Positions 1 to 9,349 are shown, numbered from the stretch's first letter. The stretch is DNA of 64,000 nucleotides from Geomobilibacter sp964431365 (GCA_964431365.1 CAYSJJ010000010.1:1-64000), one strand, 5' to 3'. Numbers and translations are program-made. The notes: generated by a model not told the origin, from the letters alone.

Positions 1-62
1 GGCTTGGCATGCACCTGGTCAACGACCTGGTAAGCGTCGAGCTGTTCATCGTGGCACGCTGA
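1..62 (+). CDS. 3' end of an unidentified gene (partial)
   Basis: An open frame enters from the left edge (codons from base 3) and stops with TGA at 60-62, giving only 19 residues that end in VELFIVAR. This is too short to assign a family. It runs in the same direction as the MoaD-like gene 300 bases downstream, but the repeat element between them argues against a tight operon. Confidence 0.4.
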   Translation, partial: LGMHLVNDLVSVELFIVAR

Positions 63-165
63 AAAAAGGGGTAGGCAAGGCGGCCCGTTTTGGGCAGTAT
101 GGATGGATTGTTACTGAGTCCGTGAGGACCGGGTGTCACGTAGCGCAAATGTGTCCGAGTACCAG

Positions 166-257
166 CCGCTGTAGGCGAAATGAAGCAAAGCCGGCCCATC
201 GTGTCTGAGCCCGTCAGGGCGAGTTGATGGGCCGGCGCGAAATGAGCCGTACAGCGG
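166..257. repeat. Dispersed structured repeat, copy 1 (REP/MITE-like)
   Basis: This non-coding element has nested inverted repeats: CCGCTGTA at 166-173 pairs with TACAGCGG at 250-257, and inside it GCCGGCCCATC at 190-200 pairs with GATGGGCCGGC at 226-236. Its core, TGTCTGAGCCCGT followed by AGGGCGAGTT, recurs in reverse orientation inside the element at 34263-34444, as do the flanking GGCGAAATG and AATGAGCCGTA blocks. Together with the hairpin at 324-352 it fills the 63-365 gap, in which no gene is seen. Confidence 0.7.
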
Positions 258-323
258 CGGTGCGAGCGGCACTATAAGCGGAGCGGGGCGCCCGGATCTC
301 AAAGAATCACAACCGACACAAAA

Positions 324-352
324 CGGCGCGGGCATAATCAGTGCCCGCGCCG
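324..352. other. Strong hairpin before the moaD-like gene
   Basis: CGGCGCGGGC at 324-333 and GCCCGCGCCG at 343-352 form a perfect 10-bp stem with a 9-nt loop. It ends 13 bases before the start codon of the MoaD-like gene and lacks a T-run, so a leader or mRNA-stability element fits better than an intrinsic terminator. Its role is inferred. Confidence 0.55.
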
Positions 353-365
353 CGATGGAGCAGCC

Positions 366-590
366 ATGCAGATAACCGTCAAACTCTTCGCCACCTTCAG
401 AAACGGCAGGTTCGATAAAGAGCTGCAGGAGCAGCCGGAAGGGACCGACTGCCGGACCATCGTCGCCGGCCTCGGCCTGACCGAACGGGAGATCGGGATC
501 ATCCTGGTCAACGGCCGGCACGCCCCGTTTGATAAAGAGCTGCAGGAGGGGGACACCCTGGCTCTCTTCCCTTTGATCGGCGGCGGGTGA
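366..590 (+). CDS. MoaD/ThiS-family sulfur carrier protein
   Basis: This 74-residue ubiquitin-fold protein starts with the typical ITVKLFATFR strand and ends in GGG, the exposed di-glycine tail that MoaD/ThiS proteins use for adenylation and thiocarboxylation. It is expected to supply sulfur for molybdopterin or tungstopterin, or for a thiamine-like pathway; the sequence does not decide which. A weak GGAG precedes the ATG. Residues FDKELQE occur twice (about 16-22 and 55-61), and the underlying DNA is repeated almost exactly, which is unusual in a protein this small. No cognate MoeB/MoaE or oxidoreductase is visible in the window, so the partner must lie to the left. It is convergent with the cytochrome gene, with an 8-bp gap. 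Confidence 0.8.
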   Translation: MQITVKLFATFRNGRFDKELQEQPEGTDCRTIVAGLGLTEREIGIILVNGRHAPFDKELQEGDTLALFPLIGGG

Positions 591-598
591 TACCGCCC

Positions 599-1900
599 CT
601 ATTTCCCCCCCTTCAGGTACCCGTCCAGAATCGCCTTTTTCTCCCTCTCGTAGGCGTCGGGCGTCAGATCGCCCCGCTCAAGCCGTTTCTTCAGCACCCT
701 GAGCCGTTCATCCGGCTTGTCGGCGGCGGCCGTTCCGCCCCCCTGGCCGACCTTACCCAGTTTTTTCAGCCGGCTGGCCTCCCCCTTGATATCCACCAGA
801 TCCATCTTCAGCTCCGCATTGCCGTACCAGTGGGTATAGGCCGGGTTCTGGTGGTAGGCCCCCTTGATGGTCTTCGCATAGTCGTACTTCTTCATCTTGA
901 ACAGGAGCCGTTCGATATGCGACGTATCCTCGTAGAGCATCTGGTTGTCTAGGACCAGCTGCTGGCCGCTCAGCGGGTGCCCGGGCCGTTCTGCGGGCAT
1001 GGGGTCCAGCAGGCTGCGATCGTTCAGGTCGACGATGATCCCCTCAGCCTCCTTGACGATGGCCAGGCTCTGGCCCCGTATCTCGTCGCTCCTGGCCAAG
1101 TCGCGGGCGGCAAATCCTGCGGCGTGGCACCTGCTGCAGATGGCGACCATCTCCTGCCTCGCCGGCTTTGCCTTCTCGGCCGGATAGGGGGCCCCACCGG
1201 AACTCATGGTGATCCCGATGGAGACGTTGTGGGTCCCCTTGGGCATGTGGCAGGTCTGGCAGGTTGCCCCGCCTGCCGGGCCGAGGGTGTTGTAGAGCGT
1301 GCCGTGGAGTGAGGTCTGCCACATCTCCCATTGGGGATGGTCCGGCCCCATGTGGCACTTGGCGCACGATGCGGGGTCACGCACGATCTTAAGATCGGTG
1401 TCGTGGTTGGTATGGCAGGAGGCGCAGGAGCTCTCCACGTTGTGGCAGCGGTTGCACCCCAGCTCCCCCATGGCACTGCTCTGCTTGAGGAAGCGGGCGC
1501 ACTGGACGCCAGACTTCACGGCCGTGCTCCCCTCTTCGTGACAGAAGAGGCACTCCTTCGGGTCCCGGGCCGGCAGGTTGCGGGTGCAGCCCCAGCCGGA
1601 GTGGAGACCCATGCCGTGCCGGCTCTCCTTGTGGCTCTCAAACGCCTTCTGGTGACAGGGGCCGCAGACCTTCATGTCGACCCGGGCCTCACCCTTCTCG
1701 ATCTTCCCGTGGTCGCTGCCGTGGCACTTTTCGCAGCCGATGCCGGCCCGGCCGTGGGCGCTGCTCCGCCACTGGGCAACTGCTGCCGGGGTCTTATCCA
1801 GGTGGCAGGGGATGCACCCGCCGCTGTCGGCTGCAAAGCCGGCGCTGCAGAACGTCACGGCTGCCGTGAGTTGAATGACAACGCGACTCAGATGGTTCAT
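599..1900 (-). CDS. Nine-haem c-type cytochrome, HAO-like, with SHOCT tail
   Basis: This 433-residue exported cytochrome has a signal peptide (about 1-23) and nine CXXCH haem-binding motifs: CIPCH, CEKCH, CGPCH, CLFCH, CNRCH, CASCH, CAKCH, CQTCH and CSRCH. The spacing and the helical C-terminal half resemble hydroxylamine-oxidoreductase-like multihaem proteins, which normally carry eight haems. A separate tail of about 35 residues (ERLRVLKKRLERGDLTPDAY region) looks like a SHOCT short C-terminal domain. The role is inferred to be periplasmic electron transfer or N/S compound redox chemistry. I chose ATG at 1900 because it overlaps the upstream gene's TGA by 4 bp and directly precedes the signal peptide; upstream in-frame extension is a shadow of the neighbour. 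Confidence 0.85.
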   Translation of the reverse strand: MNHLSRVVIQLTAAVTFCSAGFAADSGGCIPCHLDKTPAAVAQWRSSAHGRAGIGCEKCHGSDHGKIEKGEARVDMKVCGPCHQKAFESHKESRHGMGLHSGWGCTRNLPARDPKECLFCHEEGSTAVKSGVQCARFLKQSSAMGELGCNRCHNVESSCASCHTNHDTDLKIVRDPASCAKCHMGPDHPQWEMWQTSLHGTLYNTLGPAGGATCQTCHMPKGTHNVSIGITMSSGGAPYPAEKAKPARQEMVAICSRCHAAGFAARDLARSDEIRGQSLAIVKEAEGIIVDLNDRSLLDPMPAERPGHPLSGQQLVLDNQMLYEDTSHIERLLFKMKKYDYAKTIKGAYHQNPAYTHWYGNAELKMDLVDIKGEASRLKKLGKVGQGGGTAAADKPDERLRVLKKRLERGDLTPDAYEREKKAILDGYLKGGK

Positions 1901-3039
1901 GGGTGGAGTATCCTTTCCTTGGCGGCCCGGTACTCGGCCGGTGCAATCAGCCCCTCCGTCCGCCAGGCCCGGAGTTCGCGGATCCGCTTGGCCTGGTCCG
2001 GGGTGAGCTGCGGCGGGGGAGCGTCCCGGAGACCGTCGATCCGGTACAGGGAACCTCCGGAGGCGACAAACAGGCTCCTGCCGTCTGCGGAAAAACAGCC
2101 GGCGACCGTGCCGTTCACGGCCAGCACGCTGGCCCCATTGCGGTACAGGGTCCCGTCGATGAGCAGATATGCCCCACCTGGCGAAACGGCGAGCGCCTTC
2201 CCTCTGGCCGGCAGCGGATCGAGCTGCATCGCCTGCCACGGGTCGTACCATTGCGTATAGGCATCGCCGTACGAGACGCGTTCACCGTCTGCCGCAAATA
2301 CCGGTACGACCGCTCCGAGGCTGACGCCCGGCAGTTCGCGCTCGGCACTGTTCGTCAGATTCCTGAGAATGACCTTGTAATAGGGGGTGAACATCGGCGG
2401 GTCATGGGGATGCAGAAACAGCACCTCGTCCGCAGAGGGTGAGAACCCGAATTTGCCGGGCCGCACCAGCTCCCCCACAAGATTTCGCGCGGTTGCAGGG
2501 CGCAGGGTGGTGTCCCGCAGGGTGGTAGCGACCGGCGGCGCGTCTCCGTCCCAGCGATAGAGGACCGTGGTGGCATTGGTGCCGAATGTAAAGGGCTTGA
2601 GAACCAGACCGCCAGCGGCCACGTCCCGGTCATTGAGCCAGGTCACGCTTGTCACGACGCCGTTGATCCGGCTTTCGACGGGCTGCCGGCCGGACGCGGG
2701 AGAGAAGATCGCCAGCATGGAGCCGCCGGCGTCCGGGAACACGGCAGACAGCCTGTCCCCCGACGGAGACCAGGCAAGGGCCGTCGGGGAGTCGAGCCGC
2801 AACTGCCGGCTGCTTCCGGTGGCGCTCTCCGCCAGCCGCAGGCCCTGGCTGGCAAGGGCGACGTAGCGGCCGTCCGGGGAAACGGCAAACGGCGCATCGG
2901 GGAGCTGGTCGCCGATGCGAACCACGGTGACACCCTCCGGCAGCGGGGTGGCCAACGGGAGGTGGCTGCAGCCACAGCAGGCGATGGCCACGGCCAGCGC
3001 AACCGCGCCCACCAGGGAACGAAAGGAAAGGTACCGCAT
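1897..3039 (-). CDS. Beta-propeller-like lipoprotein with SHOCT tail
   Basis: This 380-residue protein has a lipoprotein signal (hydrophobic 8-20, then a Cys-rich IACCGC site). It has repeated blade-like motifs such as VSPDGRYVALAS, AWSPSGDRLSAVF and FSADGRSLFVAS, which resemble TolB/WD40-type propellers. The last 35 residues (KRIRELRAWRTEGLIAPAEY region) match the SHOCT-like tail of the cytochrome encoded next. ATG/TGA overlap at 1897-1900 indicates translational coupling, so a periplasmic partnership with the cytochrome is plausible. The exact function is unknown. Confidence 0.75.
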   Translation of the reverse strand: MRYLSFRSLVGAVALAVAIACCGCSHLPLATPLPEGVTVVRIGDQLPDAPFAVSPDGRYVALASQGLRLAESATGSSRQLRLDSPTALAWSPSGDRLSAVFPDAGGSMLAIFSPASGRQPVESRINGVVTSVTWLNDRDVAAGGLVLKPFTFGTNATTVLYRWDGDAPPVATTLRDTTLRPATARNLVGELVRPGKFGFSPSADEVLFLHPHDPPMFTPYYKVILRNLTNSAERELPGVSLGAVVPVFAADGERVSYGDAYTQWYDPWQAMQLDPLPARGKALAVSPGGAYLLIDGTLYRNGASVLAVNGTVAGCFSADGRSLFVASGGSLYRIDGLRDAPPPQLTPDQAKRIRELRAWRTEGLIAPAEYRAAKERILHP

Positions 3040-3196
3040 ACACTGCTCCGTTTCGGCTCTTCGGTTGAAAATCGCGGTGTGAGTAAATCCAGAGAGGAAT
3101 CAGCCTAGCATAGTTTCGGAGACCGGTCGACATGCCAGTTTTGGCTGGTGGCAATTGTCAGTGCGCTGGGGCGTGACCGGTGATGAATGTCTGTTC

Positions 3197-3245
3197 TTGA
3201 CCTGGGTCATGGTGCCGCTGGCCAGCTCCGGCTATGGTGGCGTCT
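3197..3245 (+). promoter_or_regulatory. Predicted class II FNR/DNR-type promoter
   Basis: The dyad TTGACCTGGGTCAT (3197-3210) has the half-site pattern of CRP/FNR-family (FNR, DNR, HcpR) operators. A -10-like TATGGT lies at 3233-3238, which predicts a start near 3245. The dyad centre is then 41.5 bases upstream, the classic class II activator spacing. It would drive the zinc-ribbon gene starting at 3294. Confidence 0.6.
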
Positions 3246-3293
3246 GCAGACCGGGCCAGGGCCCGGCACTACAACGTTGAAGGGAGATCGATC

Positions 3294-3581
3294 ATGGGGA
3301 ATTGCGGATGCGGCCACGCCGCCGGCGCAGGGCCGTACGCGGAGGGGAGGGAATTGGTGGAGTTCGTTTCACAGGCCCACGGCGGGGCACTCAGGGAGAG
3401 GCAGGTGCCCGGCGGCGGCCTCCCCGCCACCTGCCAGGGGTGCGGCACTCCCTTCACCCTGGCCACCTTTGTCGATAACTGCCCCTCATGCGGCGGCGTC
3501 CATGCGGTCTCTCCGCCGCGCTGCCATGACCCGGCGCAGATCCAGTATGCCGGGCCAGGATACCGGTTGGAAAACGACTGA
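3294..3581 (+). CDS. Small Cys-rich zinc-ribbon protein
   Basis: This 95-residue soluble protein begins MGNCGCGHAAGAG. It contains two CXXC pairs (CQGC at about 48 and CPSC at about 65) separated by a short hydrophobic strand, the layout of a zinc ribbon, plus extra N-terminal Cys/His that could bind metal. I chose ATG at 3294 over upstream starts because AAGGGAG sits just before it and the predicted FNR-type promoter puts the mRNA start near 3245. Nothing in the sequence names a pathway; the promoter suggests induction by anoxia or nitrosative conditions. It converges with the eCIS operon end at 3622. Confidence 0.65.
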   Translation: MGNCGCGHAAGAGPYAEGRELVEFVSQAHGGALRERQVPGGGLPATCQGCGTPFTLATFVDNCPSCGGVHAVSPPRCHDPAQIQYAGPGYRLEND

Positions 3582-3621
3582 CATCTCCTGAAGCCGGTTG
3601 CAGCCGGAATGCCGCTCTCGC

Positions 3622-6600
3622 CTACACGGAAATCCCGACGTTCGCGGCCTGGTCGGAGAGATGGTCCGCGTGGAGCAGCGCCGCCGGCTGGCTGCACTGA
3701 TTCCCCACGAACACGGCCTNNNNNNNNNNNNNNNNNNNNNNNNNNNNNNNNNNNNNNNNNNNNNNNNNNNNNNNNNNNNNNNNNNNNNNNNNNNNNNNNN
3801 NNNNNNNNNNNNNNNNNNNTCCGCGTGGAGCAGCGCCGCCGGCTGGCTGCACTGATTCCCCACGAACACGGCCTGGCGCGCGCAGGCCAGTGCCACCGCG
3901 AATGAGGTGGCCAGCCTCACCACGTAATGCGTCGTGTTGAATTTCGGGTCGGCGATCTGCTGCGACTCGGCCGACAGCGTGAACTGGTTCCCGGTCATGG
4001 TGAGCCAGCCGGTGACGATCAGGCTCCCCGCCCCATCCACGACGTTGTCGGTGATGCTGTTCCTGCTGAACGGCACCAGCAGGGCGCTACGGCCGGCGTC
4101 GATGTTGGCGCTGACCCGTTCGACGACCAGGCTGCTCACCATCAGGCGGGTGAGGCGATTCCCCCGGAGCTGCAACGTGCCCCCCAGGGCAACGACGTTG
4201 GGTGCCTCTTTCGTGAAGAGCTCCCTGGCCTTGCCGAGCAGCTCGGCGTCGAACGTCTTTTCCGACGACAACCCGTTCAGGCTGACGTGGCCGATAATGT
4301 CGCACTCTTCGATGACAACACGACTGCCGGCGTCGAAGTCGGTGATCTCGCCCTGCTCCCCCGCGCTCCCCGCCGTCTGGACGATCACCAGCGCGTCGGC
4401 GCCCGCTGCGCGGAGAGCCGCGGTGCGCAGACCGATCAGCGCATTCACCAACAGACCTGCGCTCCCCTTCTTGTCCACGATCGCGACGCCGAGCACGAGG
4501 AGCGCCTGGAGTTCCGCCCTGCTCAGGGTGGTTTCCAGGCCGCTCTTCTTGAAGACCTCCACCAGCTTCTTGCCAAGGGCCGCACGACCGGCCGCATCCA
4601 TCTCCTTGAAGAACTTTGCAGCCAGCTCTTCCGCCCCGGCCTTGAAACCGGGCCAGCCGCAGTCGGAAAAGAGCGTGCTGAACCCGCTTGCACCGGCGGC
4701 ATCCAGCACCTTCACGTAGCTCTCCAGCCCCTTGCTCCGGCCGGCTTCGAGCACGGTGTCGCGCATGGTGAACCGGTCCACCCCTCCTACCCCCACCAGT
4801 GCGGTGGCAGGGACGATGCCGGTGATCCTGCACCCCGTCATCGTGACGTCACTACAGGCCCCCACCGCCACCACGATATCCGTAAGCTTCTGGCCCACAA
4901 AGGAGGCGTTGATCTCCAGGTCGCGCAGGGTCAACGAAGCCAGCCCTTCCAGCTGCAGCGGGGCATCCAGGGCGATGCGCGCGCCGCGGCCGCAGCCGGC
5001 CAGCCGCAGGTGAATCTCCTGCTCCGGCTTGGCGGTGAACTTCCATCCCTTCGACAGCTTGTGGGGGATCGCCCCCCCCAGCAGACAGAGGCAGATATCG
5101 GTCCGCCCCTCCTCGATCAGCTTCCCCACGATCTCGCCGATATCCTTGCCGTCCCGCGGGTCCACGACGATTTCGCAGCAGCCCCGCTTCTGTTGGCAGA
5201 GGAACTCGATGGCGTCGTGAACGGTCCGTACCGGCGGCTCTGCGTTGGCCATCGCCTTGCACTTCTCCGGCAGGTAGGCGACGTTTTTCGCCACGTTCAG
5301 GCCGGCATTGAACAGGAGCGGGCCGACCATGACCGTCCCCTTCTCGTCCACCAGCGCCACCTCTACCTGCTGGGAGAGGGTCGCAGGGTCCAGATACCAG
5401 TCGCACGAGACGATGCCGGCGGCGGCCCGGAGCGTCACCTCGTTCACCCCGGGGATGGAGAGTTCGGACTCGTGTTCCACGGGCGGGGTGGGGATGAGCC
5501 AGAGGATGCCGCTGCCGCAGGTGACCCGGAACCGGAGCGACAGCGGCCGTCCGCCGCACTGCATGTTCGTCACGCGCACTGAGAGCGGCTGCGGCACCTT
5601 GACGCGGGTCGGCGGATCGTTCCCGGCATGGGCGAGGTCCGGCATCACCTCCTGGCCGTCGCCGCCCACGTAGTCGAGCCTGGGCACCGTCAGCGGCGAC
5701 CAGAGACAGCGGCAGTCGGTGTGCTCCAGATAGGGGGTGCCAAGCCCCTTGCCGGCGCCGCGCTTTTTCTTCTCCTCGGGGTGCGGCTGTTTGAGCAGAC
5801 CGAGGCGGCAGTAGTGGTGCTGGATCCCGTGGGGCCTGAGGCTTGCCGGCTCTCCCTCTTCCCGCGGCCATTCGATGGCGCCGTTCAGGGATTCGGCCGT
5901 GGCGGCGCGGGCAGGGATGAGCCAGTAATCGCCGGTCAGGTAGGTCGCCTTCACGTCGGCAGAGAACCGGACCATGATCCCCGACTCCAGCTTCCGCGCC
6001 CCTTCGGCCGGGATGGTCCCGGTGCCGTCCCAGCGGCGCACCCGGGCGTGGCGCTTGCTGAGCCGAGCGCTATCCAGTCCGGCCAGCGGCGCGGCCACGT
6101 TGGCCGCCAGCACGATGGTGCGGCCGCCGGTGGGGATGTCGGCGATCCGGACCAGCTGTCCCGGCTTCCGCTCCAGTTCCAGCGTGTCGTCGATCAGCTC
6201 GACCCACTGGTCCTTGGCAAAGCCGAGCGCCTCGTCCGGGCCGAGGGTCGAGACGGTGATCCGGTTCCCCTGCACCCCGAGCAGTGCCGCCGCCACGGTG
6301 CCGTTGTCCCGCGACCACTTGTAGGTGGCCTTGCCGGCCGTGCCCGGCTCGTGGATCTCCACGCGGTAGAGCTGGTTTTCCAGGCCGGTGTAGCCGGCGC
6401 TGGCCGGAACCGAGCAGGGATCGGGCTTCGCGTCTTCCGGGCTGGTGTAAGCCGTAAGCGTGCCGGTACCGGCGGCGGTCGCCTTGTCCAGGCTCGGAAA
6501 CTTCCCGTTGCAGAGCGCGCTCTCGGCCTCCTCGTTGGCCAGCTCCAAAAGGCGCGCCTGCCAGACCGTCTGCACGCGCGTTGCCGTATCCGGCCCCCCC

Positions 6601-7043
6601 AAGGCGGTCTCGCGGATCGCCTGGTCCTCCAGTGCCGTCACGTGCCGGCGCCAGACGTCCAGATAGAGGAGATAGCTCTTCCCGTCCCGGATCGTCTCGT
6701 TCTTCTCGTCCAGGAAGCCGCGGTTCTTCTGGCGGGAGAAGAGGATCGGCTCCTCCAGTTCGCACTGGATGCCGTCCACGTAGTAGCGGCCGGCGGAAAG
6801 ATAGAAGTCGCGGGGCGGCGCCATCGTGCCGTCGGGTCCGTGCAGCACGATGCCGAACGCGGCGCTCCCCTTCGGGCCGCCGCAGCAGCCGACGATGTCG
6901 CGGGCGGTCGTCTCGTCCCGGCGCGTGGTGATCGCCGCCTGCTCATTCCAGTCGGCGTCCAGCTGCGCCCTCCCCTGCTGCATCAGGACGGCCTGGTATT
7001 GCTTCTCGGCGGAGAAGGTGTCACGGGTGAAGTCGCCTTTCAT
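3622..7043 (-). CDS. DUF6519 protein, giant eCIS-associated beta-helix (contains false gap)
   Basis: The N-terminus (MKGDFTRDTFSAEKQYQAVL, then LDADWNEQ) is the DUF6519 signature found in contractile-injection clusters. The first ~450 residues are the conserved domain; the rest is rich in short repeated strands typical of a parallel beta-helix, a fold used in tail fibres and receptor-binding proteins. The gene is interrupted by 100 N at 3720-3819. An exact 55-bp repeat flanks the gap, and removing 155 bp keeps the frame and gives a natural end (ADHLSDQAANVGISV, stop at 3622), so the true protein is about 1088 residues. It is the last gene of the eCIS operon, and the only one set off by a hairpin-rich spacer. 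A role in target recognition or the baseplate is inferred. Confidence 0.85.
3665..3874. other. 100-N scaffold gap flanked by exact 55-bp repeat
   Basis: The 55 bases at 3665-3719 are identical to 3820-3874, and 3720-3819 are all N. Two contig ends with a shared overlap appear to have been joined by a default-length gap. It is not a biological repeat. Confidence 0.92.
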
Positions 7044-7060
7044 ACGTCAATCCCTCCTTG

Positions 7061-7137
7061 CCCCCCTCCTACCTCCCCCCTCCGGGGGGAGAACCTGTTT
7101 CCCTCCCCCAGCGGGGGAGGGTCAGGGTGGGGGACCT
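7061..7137. repeat. Two GC hairpins in the spacer before the DUF6519 gene
   Basis: The 125-bp gap between the gpI-like gene (stop at 7169) and the DUF6519 start (7043) holds two perfect stems. CTCCCCCC (7073-7080) pairs with GGGGGGAG (7084-7091), and CCCTCCCCC (7101-7109) pairs with GGGGGAGGG (7113-7121). It continues GTCAGGGTGGGGG, a composition typical of dispersed intergenic repeats. It may lower or separate DUF6519 expression or shield mRNA ends. Confidence 0.65.
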
Positions 7138-7168
7138 ATGGCAATCAATCAATTAATACAACTCTCAG

Positions 7169-9349
7169 TTACCTCGAAAAATCCAGCCCCAGCCGGTCCT
7201 GGGGGTTGATCGGGAAGAGCCCCACCTCCAGCCCGAAGCGGAGATACTCCTCCAGCCGGCCGCGGCAGTACGCCTCGCGCCGCGCTGCGTGGCCGTCGTG
7301 AAAGGCGCCCATCTCCGATTCGTCGTCGGCACCCTGTCGAATCGGATCGGGGCAGAGCCAATGGAGCTGGGCGTACGCCGGATCGCTCCAGGAGAGCGAC
7401 GTGAACACCGGCCGCACTGCCGGCCCATGATCGCCGGGAAGACAGTGGTAACGCCGGGGGACCCGCGCCCGGGGGGGGACCCAGCAGAAGCGGACGCAGC
7501 CGGTCTGCCGCTGCTGCACGATCAGCGGCTCCTTCCCCTGGCCCATGAATATGCTGTTGGAGGCCAGTTCCAACACGCGGAGCCGGCATTTGCCGATGAT
7601 CGTACAGTTTTCCACGCGCCAGTCAGCCGCGGGCGACGTGTCGTCCGGGGCCGAGAGCGCCATCCCCTCGGATGCGCCGCTATCGACGATGCAGTTGCGC
7701 AGACGGGCCGTGGAACGGGGGGCCAGGCGGAGCGGACGGAGGATCGAGTTCGTTATCTCCAGCTCCAGGGTGGGGGCCAGCGAGGTGATCGCCGGTGCTG
7801 CCGCCCCCTCGGCCGGTCTGCCGTCGGGGTTCACTACCAGCTTCGGCATGAGGCTACAGTGGCGGATACGGAGATGCCCCAGGCTGTCGCCGCTCCCTTC
7901 CGCGACCTGAATTGCCCGCCCGGCAAGGAGCAGCCCGTCGAGGACGACGCTCCCCTCGCGGTCGCCGGAGAGCTTCAGCGGCTGCTTGAGAATCACCGTC
8001 GGCCGCGCCCCGTCGACGGCGCGGATCTCCACCTGCCGTCCCGACGCCTCGATCTGCAGCGTCTCGGTGTAGCAGGCGCTGTCCTCGATCAGGATCGTTC
8101 CCGCCTCATCCCCCAGCTCCGCCAGTGCGGCGGCGATGGTCCCCTTCACCTCGACCGTGGGGGGCGCCTGGACGGAGACGCGGACGACCCGCCCCTCCAC
8201 CTGTTCGAGGCCGCCGCTACGGGCGTACTCGCCCCCCCCCAGGTTGGCGCTGAAACCGTAGTGGAACGATCCGAGCGGCGGATGCTGCTGATCGGTCTGC
8301 GGAGTGTCGAACAGCACCCGGCCGCGACGGGGGTCCAAGAGGATGACGCCCTGCGTGGTCGCAACCCCCTGATGCCCCCACCCCACGATCATGTCGTCAT
8401 CGTCCCGGACGTCCTCCAGGTCGCAGACGATGATCCGCTCGCTAGGCAGGGCGGTATAGGCCTTGGCCGTAGCGTCCCAGAGCTCGATCTGCAGGCTCCG
8501 CTCCGCCCCGTAGAACGCGGCGGAGGGGTGGAACTGGAACGGGTCGAAGGGGGCCGGCTCGCCGTTCAGCATCCGGCAGGTGATCGGGAGCGGCACGTTC
8601 AGCGGCTCGGCCAGGTGGGTCGCCTCGTCCTCGGTCACCGGCAGGTTGAACAGCGGTGTGTCGAGCCCCAGCGGATGGAACCGGAAGTGCCGGCCGCCGC
8701 TGAAATGGGCCGGTGCCAGCGGGGTCCGGCTGAGCGAGAAGGCACGGAGCCGCCAGAGGAAGAGCCCCACGTTCGGGATGTTCCAATGGCCGCGCCCGGG
8801 CTGGATGCGGCGGACCTCCACCGTACGGGCCGAGTCGTCGAACGGGGTACCGAAATACTCCAGTGCCGAGGCGTTGCGCAGGCTGGTGAACGCGCGGTTC
8901 CGCGGGCGGAGATGGTTGAGCTGCTGCGTCGTGGCGAGCCGGTCGAAAAACTCGACGGCCCGGGCCGGCTGGCCGGTCACGTCGCGGGCCAGCTGTTCCA
9001 GGACGGCGGCGGTCCCCTTGCGCCGGCGATAGCCGATGGTGTGCCCCACCTCGGCACGGGGAGCGAGCGTGAGCGCCACACACCGCAGGCCGAGCAGGTC
9101 GGCCAGATACGGCAGCGCCCACGGCGCGGCGGTCTCGACGAAATGGTTGTCGTAGAGCTGCGCCAGCTCCTCCTCCAGCACCTCGGCCTGGCCGGCGATC
9201 ACCGCGATGAGCTGGCGGAGCGGACGGAACCGCTCCCCCTCGGCGGCGGGGAGTCCTAAAGACTCCGCCCGCGCCCTCCCCAGCTCCGAGTCGCGCACCC
9301 GGTGGATCGTCGGGAGCAGGTTATAGATGGCGTCGGCGTCGAAACTCAT
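7169..9349 (-). CDS. gpI-like phage tail/baseplate protein of the eCIS
   Basis: The protein is 726 residues long. The first ~220 residues resemble P2 gpI-type tail proteins found after the baseplate-J proteins in eCIS and phage clusters (YDNHFVETAAPWALPYLADLLGL, then GYRRRKGTAAVLEQLARDVTG segments). The C-terminal 400 residues are strand-rich with parallel beta-helix character (TILIEDSACYTETLQI, AITSLAPTLELEITNSIL). ATG at 9349 overlaps the preceding TGA by 4 bp. A run of nine G lies in the coding strand at 8232-8240, a possible slippage site. It probably forms the outer baseplate, with the DUF6519 protein as partner. Confidence 0.8.
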   Translation of the reverse strand: MSFDADAIYNLLPTIHRVRDSELGRARAESLGLPAAEGERFRPLRQLIAVIAGQAEVLEEELAQLYDNHFVETAAPWALPYLADLLGLRCVALTLAPRAEVGHTIGYRRRKGTAAVLEQLARDVTGQPARAVEFFDRLATTQQLNHLRPRNRAFTSLRNASALEYFGTPFDDSARTVEVRRIQPGRGHWNIPNVGLFLWRLRAFSLSRTPLAPAHFSGGRHFRFHPLGLDTPLFNLPVTEDEATHLAEPLNVPLPITCRMLNGEPAPFDPFQFHPSAAFYGAERSLQIELWDATAKAYTALPSERIIVCDLEDVRDDDDMIVGWGHQGVATTQGVILLDPRRGRVLFDTPQTDQQHPPLGSFHYGFSANLGGGEYARSGGLEQVEGRVVRVSVQAPPTVEVKGTIAAALAELGDEAGTILIEDSACYTETLQIEASGRQVEIRAVDGARPTVILKQPLKLSGDREGSVVLDGLLLAGRAIQVAEGSGDSLGHLRIRHCSLMPKLVVNPDGRPAEGAAAPAITSLAPTLELEITNSILRPLRLAPRSTARLRNCIVDSGASEGMALSAPDDTSPAADWRVENCTIIGKCRLRVLELASNSIFMGQGKEPLIVQQRQTGCVRFCWVPPRARVPRRYHCLPGDHGPAVRPVFTSLSWSDPAYAQLHWLCPDPIRQGADDESEMGAFHDGHAARREAYCRGRLEEYLRFGLEVGLFPINPQDRLGLDFSR

